Shown here: positions 18,188-26,216 of the stretch, in pieces | How the letters are laid out: each line of letters begins with the position of its first letter | Position numbering within the stretch: the first letter of the stretch is position 1 | Assembly (NCBI GenBank): GCA_964536965.1 | Contig: CAZIAL010000033.1 | Coordinates: forward strand, 1 to 34,103 | Length of the DNA: 34,103 nt | Direction of reading: 5' to 3' | From: JACMQW01 sp964536965 | Lineage (GTDB): Bacteria; Bdellovibrionota; UBA1018 | The notes under the pieces: model-generated | The model's input: the letters and a program-made list of their open reading frames with translations, nothing else | What the model was told of the DNA's origin: nothing | The model's database searches: none | Position numbers and translations under genes: made by a program

Positions 18188-19480
18188 TTAGCGGCGAAGG
18201 TCGCGGCTCGTATAACCCGTATAAATCTGGCGCGGGCGCCCGATCTTCGTGGTGCCACCGTCGACCATTTCTTTCCACTGCGCGATCCAGCCCGGCATGC
18301 GGCCCAGGGCGAACATCGGGGTGAACATCTCGGTCGGAATGTTCAGCGCGCTGTAGATGATGCCGGAGTAGAAGTCGACGTTCGGGTAGAGCTTCTTCTC
18401 GATGAAGTAGGTGTCCTTCAGCGCGGCTTCTTCGAGTTTTTTCGCGAGGTCGAGAAGCGGATTCTGGATTCCCATTTTCGCGAGCACCTGGTCGCAGGCT
18501 TTCTTGATGATTTTCGCGCGCGGGTCGAAATTCTTATAGACGCGATGTCCGAATCCCATCAGCTTGAAGCCGGAGGTCTTGTCTTTCGCTTTCGCCAGCG
18601 TGCGCTCGATATTTCCACCGTCTTTCTGGATCTCTTCGAGCATCTCCATCACGGCCTGGTTCGCTCCGCCGTGGAGGGGGCCCCAGAGCGCGGTGATCCC
18701 GGCGGCGACCGAGGCGTACAGGTTCGCGGCCGAGGAGCCGACGAGGCGCACGGTCGAAGTCGAGCAATTCTGTTCGTGGTCGGCGTGGAGGATCAGGAGC
18801 AGGTTCATCGCCGAAACGATTTCCTTCGGCACGGAGTAGCTATCGTCTTTCGCGAACATCATCCGCATGAAGTTCGATGCGTAGTCGAGGCCGGCTTTCG
18901 GCCCCACGCGTTTCTCTCCCTTGCCATGGCGGTAGGCGTAGGCGCAGAGGACGGGAAACTGTCCGAGGAGGCGAAGAATGGACTTCTTCGTATGATCCTT
19001 GTTCGCCGGATCCGTTTCGTTCTGATAAATCGTCGAGAGCCCGACGGTCGCCGCCGTCAGCATCGCCATCGGATGCGCATTCTTCGGGAAGGCGTCGAAA
19101 AGTTTCGCGAAACTTTCGTCGACGTTCTGGTTCGCCGCGATCTCGGCAGTAAAGCCGTCGAGCTCGGCTTTCGAGGGGAGCTCGCCATGGATCAGGAGCC
19201 AGGCCGTCTCCAGGAAAGTCGCCTGCTCGGCGAGCTGTTCGATCGGATAGCCGCGGTAACGAAGGATGCCCAGGTCGCCGTCGAGGAAAGTGATCGAACT
19301 CGTCGTTGGGCTCGTATTCGCGTAACCGTTATCGAAAGTCACGTAGCCGGTCGAGTCGCGAAGTTTCGAGATGTCGATCGCCTTTTCGTTTTCGGTGCCG
19401 ATGAAAGTCGGGCATTCGATCGTTTTACCGTCGACGATGATTTGGGCAGTCTTTCCGGAGGTTGGCTTGGTGTTGTTCAT
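18188..19480 (-). CDS. gltA: Citrate synthase
   Basis: This 430-residue enzyme condenses acetyl-CoA and oxaloacetate to citrate, the entry step of the TCA cycle. The catalytic residues correspond to E. coli His264, His305 and Asp362. Here they are His270 (PLHGGANQAV), His312 (MGFGHRVYKNFDPRA) and Asp369 (NVDFYSG). The N-terminal beta-rich extension and the length are those of the Gram-negative type I hexameric enzymes. ATG 19480 has only a weak ribosome site. It is the first gene of a tight minus-strand group with the M48 protease and the DUF2914 membrane protein. The upstream spacer of 152 bases contains a palindrome but no convincing promoter. Confidence 0.96.
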   Translation of the reverse strand: MNNTKPTSGKTAQIIVDGKTIECPTFIGTENEKAIDISKLRDSTGYVTFDNGYANTSPTTSSITFLDGDLGILRYRGYPIEQLAEQATFLETAWLLIHGELPSKAELDGFTAEIAANQNVDESFAKLFDAFPKNAHPMAMLTAATVGLSTIYQNETDPANKDHTKKSILRLLGQFPVLCAYAYRHGKGEKRVGPKAGLDYASNFMRMMFAKDDSYSVPKEIVSAMNLLLILHADHEQNCSTSTVRLVGSSAANLYASVAAGITALWGPLHGGANQAVMEMLEEIQKDGGNIERTLAKAKDKTSGFKLMGFGHRVYKNFDPRAKIIKKACDQVLAKMGIQNPLLDLAKKLEEAALKDTYFIEKKLYPNVDFYSGIIYSALNIPTEMFTPMFALGRMPGWIAQWKEMVDGGTTKIGRPRQIYTGYTSRDLRR

Positions 19481-19549
19481 GGTGTGTGAAGGTGTCTTTC
19501 GATGGGTTCACGGCAAATAAACTAAATCCTGCCTGAGCCGGTTTTTCGG

Positions 19550-19561
19550 TTCAAGCTTGAA
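19550..19561. promoter_or_regulatory. Operator-like palindrome upstream of gltA
   Basis: TTCAAGCTTGAA is a perfect 12-bp palindrome. It lies inside a longer imperfect one, GGTTCAAGCTTGAAACC, about 70 bases before the gltA start. It could be a regulator site or chance. Confidence 0.25.
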
Positions 19562-19632
19562 ACCAAAGAATACCCAATAAAACCGCGGAGCAGAGGCCGT
19601 TTTTTCTGAATTTCAGCCTGATTTTGGGCCGC

Positions 19633-20088
19633 TTAAAACTGCATCCACTCGTAAAGATGGTAGTGCTCGCGCGTCATCCCGAGTCGTTCGTAAACTCGAA
19701 TGCCGAGCTCGTTGGTTCGATCCACATAGAGGCGGAGTCCGCCCAGTTCAGGATCGTGTTTGACGCGCTCCTGTAGGGAAGCGTAGATGCGACGGGTGAT
19801 CCCGCGGCCGCGAAAATCGGGACGCACATAGAGCGAGTGGATCCACCAGATCATGCGGGCTCGCCAGTCGCTCCACTCGCGCTGGACGAGGACGCAAGCG
19901 ACGATTTCGTGGGCGGCTTCGACGACATGGTAGCTGCCGATCGAAGGCTCCGCGAATACGCGCTGGACGCCGCGAAGGCAGGTGTCAGGATCCAGGCGGA
20001 GTTTTTCGCTTTCGAAGGCCATGGCGACCTGGAAGTCGCGGATGAGGATCGCGTCGTTGGGCTTGGCTTCGCGGAAAGAGAATTCCAT
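19633..20088 (-). CDS. GNAT-family N-acetyltransferase
   Basis: This 151-residue protein has the GNAT fold. Motif A holds the acetyl-CoA pyrophosphate loop (VRPDFRGRGITRRIY, around residues 88-102), and the C-terminal part has the usual NELGIRVYERLGM segment. It transfers an acetyl group from acetyl-CoA to an unidentified amine, protein or small molecule. It starts at ATG 20088, 14 bases from the divergent thioesterase start; neither gene has a clear ribosome site, so short-leader transcripts are possible. It lies upstream of gltA in the same direction, separated by 152 bases. Confidence 0.9.
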   Translation of the reverse strand: MEFSFREAKPNDAILIRDFQVAMAFESEKLRLDPDTCLRGVQRVFAEPSIGSYHVVEAAHEIVACVLVQREWSDWRARMIWWIHSLYVRPDFRGRGITRRIYASLQERVKHDPELGGLRLYVDRTNELGIRVYERLGMTREHYHLYEWMQF

Positions 20089-20102
20089 ACTGAACGTCTA
20101 AC

Positions 20103-20654
20103 ATGAGCAAGCCCGCCGCCGAACCGTCATTCGAAGAACTTCTCCTTCCGCACTCCGTGACGGCGGGGGAATCGGCGGCGTGGACGGATGCGAAACCCTT
20201 TCCGGATGGAGACAATCGTTTTTCGTATGTCTCCGGCAGCAAGAAGTCGCGCGCGATCCGCGTGAGGTACTTCCAGAAGAAGTCCGCGGAGAATCCCGCC
20301 GACAGCCGCTTCGCGGGGCGCGTCTGGTTCGGCCCCGAGACGGAGGGGCCCCCGGGCCATGCCCATGGCGGTTCCCAAGCCGCGCTGCTCGACGAAGGAA
20401 TGGGCGCGGCGGCGTGGCTCTCGGGGAAAACGGTACTCGCGGCGAAGATCGAAATTAATTTTCGCGCGCCGCTCCCGCTCGGGACGGTGCTGACGGTGCA
20501 TGCCGGAATTTCGAAGATCGAAGGGCGCAAGGTATACGCGTTCGCGAAACTCGAGGGCGATGACGGCCAGATCTTTTCGGACGGAACGGGTCTCTTCGTC
20601 GTGATTGACGCCGACGAGCTGCTGCGGAAAGTCCGGGCGAGCCGCGCGAAATGA
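20103..20654 (+). CDS. PaaI/4HBT-type hotdog thioesterase
   Basis: This 183-residue protein starts at ATG 20103. The hotdog-fold signature is GHAHGGSQAALLDEGMG, with His86, His88, Asp97 and Glu98. It is followed by the strand KIEINFRAPLPLG, which is typical of PaaI-like acyl-CoA thioesterases. These hydrolyse acyl- or aryl-CoA esters in the cytoplasm; the substrate here is unknown. About 60 residues precede the core, longer than in minimal members. It is divergent from the GNAT gene with 14 bases between starts. A weak hairpin lies 10 bases after its stop. Confidence 0.88.
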   Translation: MSKPAAEPSFEELLLPHSVTAGESAAWTDAKPFPDGDNRFSYVSGSKKSRAIRVRYFQKKSAENPADSRFAGRVWFGPETEGPPGHAHGGSQAALLDEGMGAAAWLSGKTVLAAKIEINFRAPLPLGTVLTVHAGISKIEGRKVYAFAKLEGDDGQIFSDGTGLFVVIDADELLRKVRASRAK

Positions 20655-20663
20655 CCCGCGGTC

Positions 20664-20680
20664 CGGCTGGCGGGCAGCCG
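20664..20680 (+). terminator. Weak terminator-like hairpin after the thioesterase gene
   Basis: CGGCTG (20664-20669) pairs perfectly with CAGCCG (20675-20680) across a 5-base loop. Only TTCGT follows, not a T-tract, so termination here is uncertain. Confidence 0.25.
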
Positions 20681-20776
20681 TTCGTAGCCCAGGACGGAGC
20701 TCGGTTCGAGGCCGCGCGGGACCGAGAGTCTTCACTTCAGTAATCCGCACGAAATGTCGTTACGGAAGAGACGCCT

Positions 20777-21637
20777 ATGCGGAAACTCTTCGTCCTTAGC
20801 GCCAAAAATCTGACTGTAGTCGCGGCCCTCGCGGTAGCGACTTCCGCGGCCTATGGAGAATTCGAAAGCGACGTCTCCAGCTGTCATGTCGAAGTTCCGC
20901 GCGAAAGCGCGTACGACTGGTTCAAGGGGCTCCAGGATTCAATCGCAGAGAATTCGGGGATCGCGTCGGAGGCGAATCGTCCGGAAGTCCTGCTGCCCAC
21001 GGTCCCGGAAATTCCTGACGCCCCGTCGCCGCTCCCGGCTGCCGTCGAAGACGACGAGCTCTCGGATATCGATCATGCGCTGACGAGAGTGGAAGCGTCC
21101 GACCTGGAAAGCGAGCCCGACGAAAAGCCCCTGAGCGCGTTCGACCTCCGTGAACCGATGCTTTCCAAGCTTCGTTCGGAGGCCCGCGAAGCCGCGAACG
21201 CCCCGCGCACGCGCAGAATCAAGACCTCGCGCGGATGGCGCACGATTCATTATCCGAAAAACCAGCCGCACAAGAGCAAGTTCCTTTGCTACCAAGGCGT
21301 GAAAGAAGCTTTGCTCGAATCGGGGCTGACCAAAAATCGTCTGCCCCATGTTCCGGCGAAGTGGGCCCATCAGAAAGGGGCGCTCAAGGCCGAGGGATTC
21401 GAGAATCTCCTCGAAACCGAAAAGGGTCGGGGCTTCACGGCGGCGAACGCGCCCCTCGGAGCGGTCCTCGTCTACGACGGAGGCCAGAAAAAATGCGAGC
21501 GGAATCGAATCAGCTGCGGACATATCGAGATCAAGCTGAACGCCGCGGAATACTGCAGCGACTACTGCAAGTCGATTCCCATCAACCAGTATCTGAACCG
21601 AAAGCTGATCGGAGTTTATGTCAAAACCCAGAAATGA
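20777..21637 (+). CDS. Secreted protein resembling a CHAP/NlpC-type cysteine hydrolase
   Basis: This 286-residue protein starts at ATG 20777, with GGAAG about eight bases upstream. A signal peptide is visible (charged start, hydrophobic core to about residue 24, likely cleavage near AYG). Residues 60-135 are acidic and proline-rich. Residues 160-284 resemble papain-like CHAP or NlpC/P60 domains. Cys171 heads a helix (FLCYQGVKEAL), a strand GAVLVYDG follows, then CGHIEIKL with His249, and the domain ends in IGVYVK. In that family Cys and His cut peptidoglycan cross-links or amide bonds. The match is by pattern only and the third residue is not certain. Its last 20 bases overlap the next gene. 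Confidence 0.72.
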   Translation: MRKLFVLSAKNLTVVAALAVATSAAYGEFESDVSSCHVEVPRESAYDWFKGLQDSIAENSGIASEANRPEVLLPTVPEIPDAPSPLPAAVEDDELSDIDHALTRVEASDLESEPDEKPLSAFDLREPMLSKLRSEAREAANAPRTRRIKTSRGWRTIHYPKNQPHKSKFLCYQGVKEALLESGLTKNRLPHVPAKWAHQKGALKAEGFENLLETEKGRGFTAANAPLGAVLVYDGGQKKCERNRISCGHIEIKLNAAEYCSDYCKSIPINQYLNRKLIGVYVKTQK

Positions 21638-22157
21638 CGGAATCCATTCCGCCGCCATCATCGTCGCGCTGACTTTCGGAGTGATCGCACTCGCGCCGCG
21701 AGGAATCGAACCGGTCCGGACGCCCGCGGTCGCGCCGAGTTGCGTGGCCTGCGCCGAACTCACGGATCTGCGCCGCGATCTGGAGCGGGTCATCCGTTCC
21801 TCGAGCGTGAAGAAACGCGCGAAGAAGCAGGAGCTCGAGCTCGCCGAGGCCTTCATTCTTCGTCAGGCGGGAATCCGTATCGGCCGCTTCTTTCGCACCG
21901 ACGACGGAAAGTTTCGGGACGCGACCGACGAGGAGGCGCGCGCGGGCGCCGAATTCTTCGCGCTGACGCTCGATCGCGACAGCGTGAATATCGTGCTCGA
22001 AACCGTGGCGGAGACGCTAGGTCCCGCGACCGGCAAGGCGCTCGCTCGGCTCGAGACGGAAATCGGCGTACTGAAAGACTCGAGCGTCCTCACCGAGAAA
22101 CAGGCTTCCGCCGCCATGCTCTCGATCGAAGTTTTCGGCGCCGGCGCCGAGGAATAG
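21618..22157 (+). CDS. Small envelope protein of unknown function
   Basis: This 179-residue protein starts at ATG 21618, inside the end of the preceding gene (20-base overlap), with GGAG three bases upstream. A hydrophobic segment at residues 11-27 or so is a signal peptide or membrane anchor. After two closely spaced cysteines (SCVACAEL) the rest is charged and mostly helical. The two cysteines do not form a standard lipobox. Overlap with the CHAP-like gene suggests a shared role at the cell wall. No family recognised. It converges with purE, with 20 bases between. Confidence 0.72.
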   Translation: MSKPRNDGIHSAAIIVALTFGVIALAPRGIEPVRTPAVAPSCVACAELTDLRRDLERVIRSSSVKKRAKKQELELAEAFILRQAGIRIGRFFRTDDGKFRDATDEEARAGAEFFALTLDRDSVNIVLETVAETLGPATGKALARLETEIGVLKDSSVLTEKQASAAMLSIEVFGAGAEE

Positions 22158-22177
22158 GCGACGATTCGCGCGAGGAC

Positions 22178-22669
22178 CTAAACGGGAAGCTTTCGCGCCA
22201 GCGCGGCGTCTCGCATCTCGGTCCGATAGGTCGCGAGTTTTCTCCGCATCGCTTCGCCCTCCGGTCCGGAGTCCACGGCCAGGATCTCGAGCGCGAAGAT
22301 GCCGGCGTTGGCGGCGCCGTTAATGGCCATGGTGGCGACCGGAACGCCGCGAGGCATCTGGACGATCGCATAAAGCGCATCGGTGCCCGCGAGGGGAGTC
22401 GCGGCGATCGGCACGCCGATGACCGGGAGATCGGTATAAGCCGCGACGACTCCGGGAAGATGGGCGGCCGCGCCCGCGCCCGCGATGATCAGCCGGATGC
22501 CCGCCTTGCGCGCGCCTTCGGCCAGTTCTTTGGTTTTTTCCGGCGTGCGGTGGGCGCTCGCGATCTCGGCCTTCACGCCGATTTCGAACTTTCGGAGAAA
22601 GTCGTAAGCTTCCTTCATCACGGACCAGTCGGATTCACTTCCCATCAGGATCAGGACACGGTTTTCCAT
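22178..22669 (-). CDS. purE: 5-(carboxyamino)imidazole ribonucleotide mutase PurE
   Basis: This 163-residue enzyme of purine synthesis makes 4-carboxy-AIR, from N5-CAIR (class I) or from AIR and CO2 (class II). Conserved parts are MGSESDWSVM at 9-18, SAHRTP with catalytic His40, and GAGAAAHLPG with VIGVPI. The motif set looks class I, which normally needs PurK; no purK is in the window. I chose ATG 22669 because AAGGAG lies five bases before it; a GTG at 22675 would sit inside that ribosome site. It is the last gene of the operon, two bases after purM. No terminator is seen before the convergent gene. Confidence 0.95.
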   Translation of the reverse strand: MENRVLILMGSESDWSVMKEAYDFLRKFEIGVKAEIASAHRTPEKTKELAEGARKAGIRLIIAGAGAAAHLPGVVAAYTDLPVIGVPIAATPLAGTDALYAIVQMPRGVPVATMAINGAANAGIFALEILAVDSGPEGEAMRRKLATYRTEMRDAALARKLPV

Positions 22670-22671
22670 TC

Positions 22672-23844
22672 TCACTCCTTTACGACGAAGCGGCCTTCGT
22701 CGGTATGTACGATGACTTCACATTCCGCGATTTTTCCGCGCTGGCGATCGTTCGCGACGACTTCGCCGACGATCCACGCCTGGATGCCGGCCGCTTTCGC
22801 GATCGCGACCGCTTTTTTCGCGTCTTTCGGGCGAACCGCGCCGATCATTCCGAGGCCGCAGTTGAACGTCGTCAGGCGCTCGGTGATCGATACGGACTCG
22901 GTTCGGCGCAGCCATTCGTATGCGCGCGGAAGCTCGATACTGGATGGCATGACGACTTCGTAGGAAACATGCTCGCCCATGCGCGGAAGATTCAGGAAGC
23001 CGGAGCCGGTGATATGCGCGAGACCCTGGTAGAGGCCTTTTTCAAGCGCCGGCAAGACGGCCTCCGTATAAATCTCGGTGGGGAGTAGCAATTCCCGAAG
23101 GAGCGCTTCGCGGGTCTTCGCCCAGGAAAGTTTCGTCTGTTCAGGTCGCCAGCGGTTGGCGACTTTCCGGACGAGGCTGAATCCATTGCTGTGGAAGCCG
23201 CTGGATCGCAGACCGACGAGGAGATCTCCGGCCCGAACCCCGGGATCCGCGGCGCGGGTCGACTTCGGAACTTTAGGCAGCGCTTTTTTCGGATGGACGA
23301 TGCCGACGGCAAAACCGGCGAGATCGTATTCGCCCGCTGAATAGAAGCCGGGCATTTCGGCCGTTTCGCCGCCCACGAGGAGAGCTCCCGCTCGTCGGCA
23401 TCCCTCGGCGACGCCGGCGATGACGGCGGAAGAAGTTTCGAGATCGAGCTTGCCCGTCGCGAAGTAGTCGAGAAAGAAGAGGGGTTTTGCCCCCACGCAA
23501 AGCAAATCGTTCACCGACATGGCCACGAGATCGATGCCCACGGTATCATGCTGCCCGAGTTCGAACGCGAGTTTCAGCTTCGTACCCACGCCATCCGTCG
23601 AAGCGGCCAGCCACTGATCCTTCGTAAGCGCGTAGAGCGAAGCGTATCCGCCCACGCTGGAACGAAGTTCTTTGGGCCTCTTTCGTTCGGTCGAACCCGT
23701 GATGGTTTTAATCCGATCGACCAGGCGGTCGGCCAGAACGCGGTCCACTCCGGAGTCTCGATACGAAATCGGACGGCGCAGCCGGCCCGTGAAAGCTTTC
23801 GGGACGTCGCGGGAACTACGGATTTTCGCGGGAATCTGTGCCAT
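22672..23844 (-). CDS. purM: Phosphoribosylformylglycinamidine cyclo-ligase PurM (AIR synthetase)
   Basis: This 390-residue enzyme closes FGAM to AIR with ATP. Typical stretches are SYRDSGVD, STDGVGTKLKLA, GIDLVAMSVNDLL, FLDYFATGKLD, GGETAEMPGFY, SSGFHSNGFSLVR and TFNCGLGMI. It is longer than the usual 345 or so residues. About 25 extra basic residues precede the SYxDxGV start, and a short insertion lies near residue 190. The ATG at 23844 is supported by GAGG six bases upstream. The gene begins 15 bases after the purH stop and ends two bases before purE. Confidence 0.95.
   Translation of the reverse strand: MAQIPAKIRSSRDVPKAFTGRLRRPISYRDSGVDRVLADRLVDRIKTITGSTERKRPKELRSSVGGYASLYALTKDQWLAASTDGVGTKLKLAFELGQHDTVGIDLVAMSVNDLLCVGAKPLFFLDYFATGKLDLETSSAVIAGVAEGCRRAGALLVGGETAEMPGFYSAGEYDLAGFAVGIVHPKKALPKVPKSTRAADPGVRAGDLLVGLRSSGFHSNGFSLVRKVANRWRPEQTKLSWAKTREALLRELLLPTEIYTEAVLPALEKGLYQGLAHITGSGFLNLPRMGEHVSYEVVMPSSIELPRAYEWLRRTESVSITERLTTFNCGLGMIGAVRPKDAKKAVAIAKAAGIQAWIVGEVVANDRQRGKIAECEVIVHTDEGRFVVKE
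22675..22680 (-). promoter_or_regulatory. Ribosome site fixing the purE start
   Basis: AAGGAG on the minus strand spans the end of purM and lies five bases from ATG 22669. It supports that start over the GTG at 22675. Confidence 0.8.
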
Positions 23845-23859
23845 GTCGGACCTCGAGAG

Positions 23860-25482
23860 TTAATGACGGAAATGTCGTCGATTCGTAAAGGCGAGTTCCA
23901 CTCCGAGCTCGCGGGCTCGCGCCATGACTTCCGGATCGCGGACGCTGCCGCCGGGTTCCACGATATGCCGAATTCCGGCCGCATGTGCAACTTCCACGCT
24001 GTCGGCGAAAGGGAAGAACGCGTCGCTGATCAGGATCGTTTCGGCGAGGCGCGAGGAGACGAAGACCTCGCCGCCGCCGAAACTCGCTTTGGCGTCGTTT
24101 TCGAGGACCGTGATCGCCCGAGGGATCGCGAGCTTCGCGATGGCTTCGATTCGATTCGGCTGCCCTTGGCCGGCTCCGATCATTCGGTAACGTCCTTCGG
24201 CCGGAGATTCGACGATGGCGATGGCGTTCGACTTGAGGGCCTTCGCCGCCAAGATCCCGAACTCGGCGAGCTCGCGCTTCGCGGCGGACCAGGTCTGGCC
24301 GGTCTTTACGATGAGTTCTTCTCGGCTGAAGGTATCGGCCGACTGGACCAGCTTTCCGCCGGGCACGGTGATCGCACATTCCTTTTCTTGGAACGCGACG
24401 TTCCGGATCGCGACGGCCTTCAGGTTCTTTCGTCGAGTGGAGAGCAGGGAGAGCTCAGGTGAGCGCTTCGAGAGCGCCGGCGCGGCGATTCCTTCGATGA
24501 AACGGGGTTCGAGAAACTGGGCGGTCGCGGTATCGAGGGGTTGCGAGAGGAGCACCATTCCGCCGAAGGCGGAGGTCGGGTCGCAGGCCCACGCCATCTC
24601 CAGCGCGGCGTCGATTCGCCCGTCGAGGTCCGTCGCGACCCCGCACGGATTTTGGTGCTTCACGATCACGGCGTGGGCACCTTCCGGCTTCCAGTTCGCC
24701 AGGTCCGAAAGCAGCCGGAACCCGGCGGAAAAATCCAGGATGTTATTATAGGAGAGCGAGCTCTCCGTGCACGGTTCGTCCCACGCGATCGGGGAATGGG
24801 CCGGTTCGAATTCGAATCGTGCCGACTGGTGGGGATTTTCTCCGTAGCGGAGATCGACCCCATGGCCGCCGGTCCCGGGAGTGAGCATGGCCGGAATCTT
24901 ATCGGCGATCGCTGAATCGTAGCGGGCGATATCCCGCCAGGCTTGGGCCGCCGCGGACGCGCGCGTCGGAGCGGAGATGCCCCGCCCGGCTTCGAGGTCG
25001 CGAATGGCCAGCGCGTAAAGGGATGGATCGGAGAGGACGAGGACCGACGCCTGATTCTTGGCCGCCGCGCGGACGAGGGCCGGACCGCCGATGTCGATGA
25101 GCTCGGTCAGCTCGGCGAGATCCGCGCAGTCGGACGCGGAAGCTTCGAACGGGTAAAAATTAACGACCACGACGTCGAGCAGCGGGATCCCGAGTTTTTC
25201 CCGGTCCGCGTCGTCCGCGGGGTCCCCGCGGCGAGCGAGGATGCCGCCGAAGACCGGGAAAGAGAGGGTCTTCATCCGACCCTGGAAAGCTTCGGGTGAG
25301 CGGGAGAGGCTCTCCACGCTTCGACAGGCGATGCCTTCGCTTTCGATGGCCGCGCGCGTACCGCCGCTCGCGAAGAGTTCGCAGCCCGCCGCTTCGAGCG
25401 CCCGGGCGAGGGGGAGAAGTCCGGTCTTATCCGAAACGGAAAGCAGCGCGCGTTTTGGGAAAATCGAGGGAGCGTGATTCAT
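23860..25482 (-). CDS. purH: Bifunctional AICAR transformylase/IMP cyclohydrolase PurH
   Basis: This 540-residue enzyme performs the last two steps to IMP. The N-terminal IMP cyclohydrolase domain (about 1-195) shows LLSVSDKTGL, ASGGTRAAI, GRMKTL and VVVNFYPFEA. The AICAR transformylase domain shows LRYGENPHQSA, KHQNPCGVA, SDAFFPFADSVE and ends in AFTNRRHFRH, as the family does. ATG 25482 overlaps the purQ stop by four bases (ATGA), which points to translational coupling. The length is normal. Confidence 0.96.
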   Translation of the reverse strand: MNHAPSIFPKRALLSVSDKTGLLPLARALEAAGCELFASGGTRAAIESEGIACRSVESLSRSPEAFQGRMKTLSFPVFGGILARRGDPADDADREKLGIPLLDVVVVNFYPFEASASDCADLAELTELIDIGGPALVRAAAKNQASVLVLSDPSLYALAIRDLEAGRGISAPTRASAAAQAWRDIARYDSAIADKIPAMLTPGTGGHGVDLRYGENPHQSARFEFEPAHSPIAWDEPCTESSLSYNNILDFSAGFRLLSDLANWKPEGAHAVIVKHQNPCGVATDLDGRIDAALEMAWACDPTSAFGGMVLLSQPLDTATAQFLEPRFIEGIAAPALSKRSPELSLLSTRRKNLKAVAIRNVAFQEKECAITVPGGKLVQSADTFSREELIVKTGQTWSAAKRELAEFGILAAKALKSNAIAIVESPAEGRYRMIGAGQGQPNRIEAIAKLAIPRAITVLENDAKASFGGGEVFVSSRLAETILISDAFFPFADSVEVAHAAGIRHIVEPGGSVRDPEVMARARELGVELAFTNRRHFRH

Positions 25483-26216
25483 ACGGAAACTTCCTTTGCG
25501 TGTGCGAAAGCATTCTCGAAAATGCGGAGTCCATCTCCCGGAGCCGAAGGGTGGCCGGGATCTCGGTAGTAACCGGGGTGTTGCGAACGGCGCGCGAACG
25601 CCTCCGGATGGGGCATGAGTCCGAAGATCCGGCCCGTGGAATCGACGAGCCCGGCGATCGAAGCGGTACTCCCGTTCGGATTGCGCGAGTAGACCAGCGC
25701 GGTCGCGGCGGCATCGCTCGGTCTGGCGGCGCGCTCATCGGAGAAAAGCAGCCGACCTTCGCCGTGTCGGATGGGAAGGTCGATCTGGGCGATGCCGTCG
25801 AGAAACACCGAGTGATGTTCTTGCGTCACCTCGAGCGTGACCCATTCGTTGCGAAATCGCCCGTCCTCGTTCGCGGCAAGCGCGAGGCCGGAACCGAATG
25901 CGCCCAGCGCGACGAGCGTCTGGAAGCCGTTGCAGATCCCGAGGACGAGTCCACCCTCCGCGGCGAACGCGGCCAAGTCCCAGCCGAGTTGGTGTTTGAT
26001 TTTCAGCGCCAGCACGCGGCCCGAACCGAGCTCGTCGCCGAAGCTGAATCCCCCGGGCAGGACCAGGAGAGAGCATGCGGAAAGGGCGCGCGGCCGCGCC
26101 ATAAGCTCCGCAAGGTGGAATATCTCAGTCCGAAATCCCGCACGTCGGCACGCGTCGGCGCTTTCGGATTCGCAGTTGATCCCGTCTCCCGTGAGTACCC
26201 AGGCGATTTTACTCAT
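25479..26216 (-). CDS. purQ: FGAM synthase glutaminase subunit PurQ
   Basis: This 245-residue class I glutamine amidotransferase supplies ammonia to the FGAM synthase PurL. The catalytic triad is visible: Cys95 in GICNGFQ, His203 and Glu205 in MPHPEAF. GGFSFGDELGSG is also typical. I chose ATG 26216 because it overlaps the purL stop by four bases and gives the family N-terminus MSKIAWVLTGDGINCE; an open frame reaches 26339 but only inside purL. It ends overlapping the purH start. Having PurQ as a separate protein fits with a PurL that lacks its own glutaminase domain. Confidence 0.95.
   Translation of the reverse strand: MSKIAWVLTGDGINCESESADACRRAGFRTEIFHLAELMARPRALSACSLLVLPGGFSFGDELGSGRVLALKIKHQLGWDLAAFAAEGGLVLGICNGFQTLVALGAFGSGLALAANEDGRFRNEWVTLEVTQEHHSVFLDGIAQIDLPIRHGEGRLLFSDERAARPSDAAATALVYSRNPNGSTASIAGLVDSTGRIFGLMPHPEAFARRSQHPGYYRDPGHPSAPGDGLRIFENAFAHAKEVSV

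Noticed and set aside
16949..19489. An 846-residue open frame on the plus strand
   Set aside because: It is antisense to the M48 protease and gltA. Its product is Arg/Glu/Asp/Gly-rich without domains, as expected from GC-rich third positions of the real genes.
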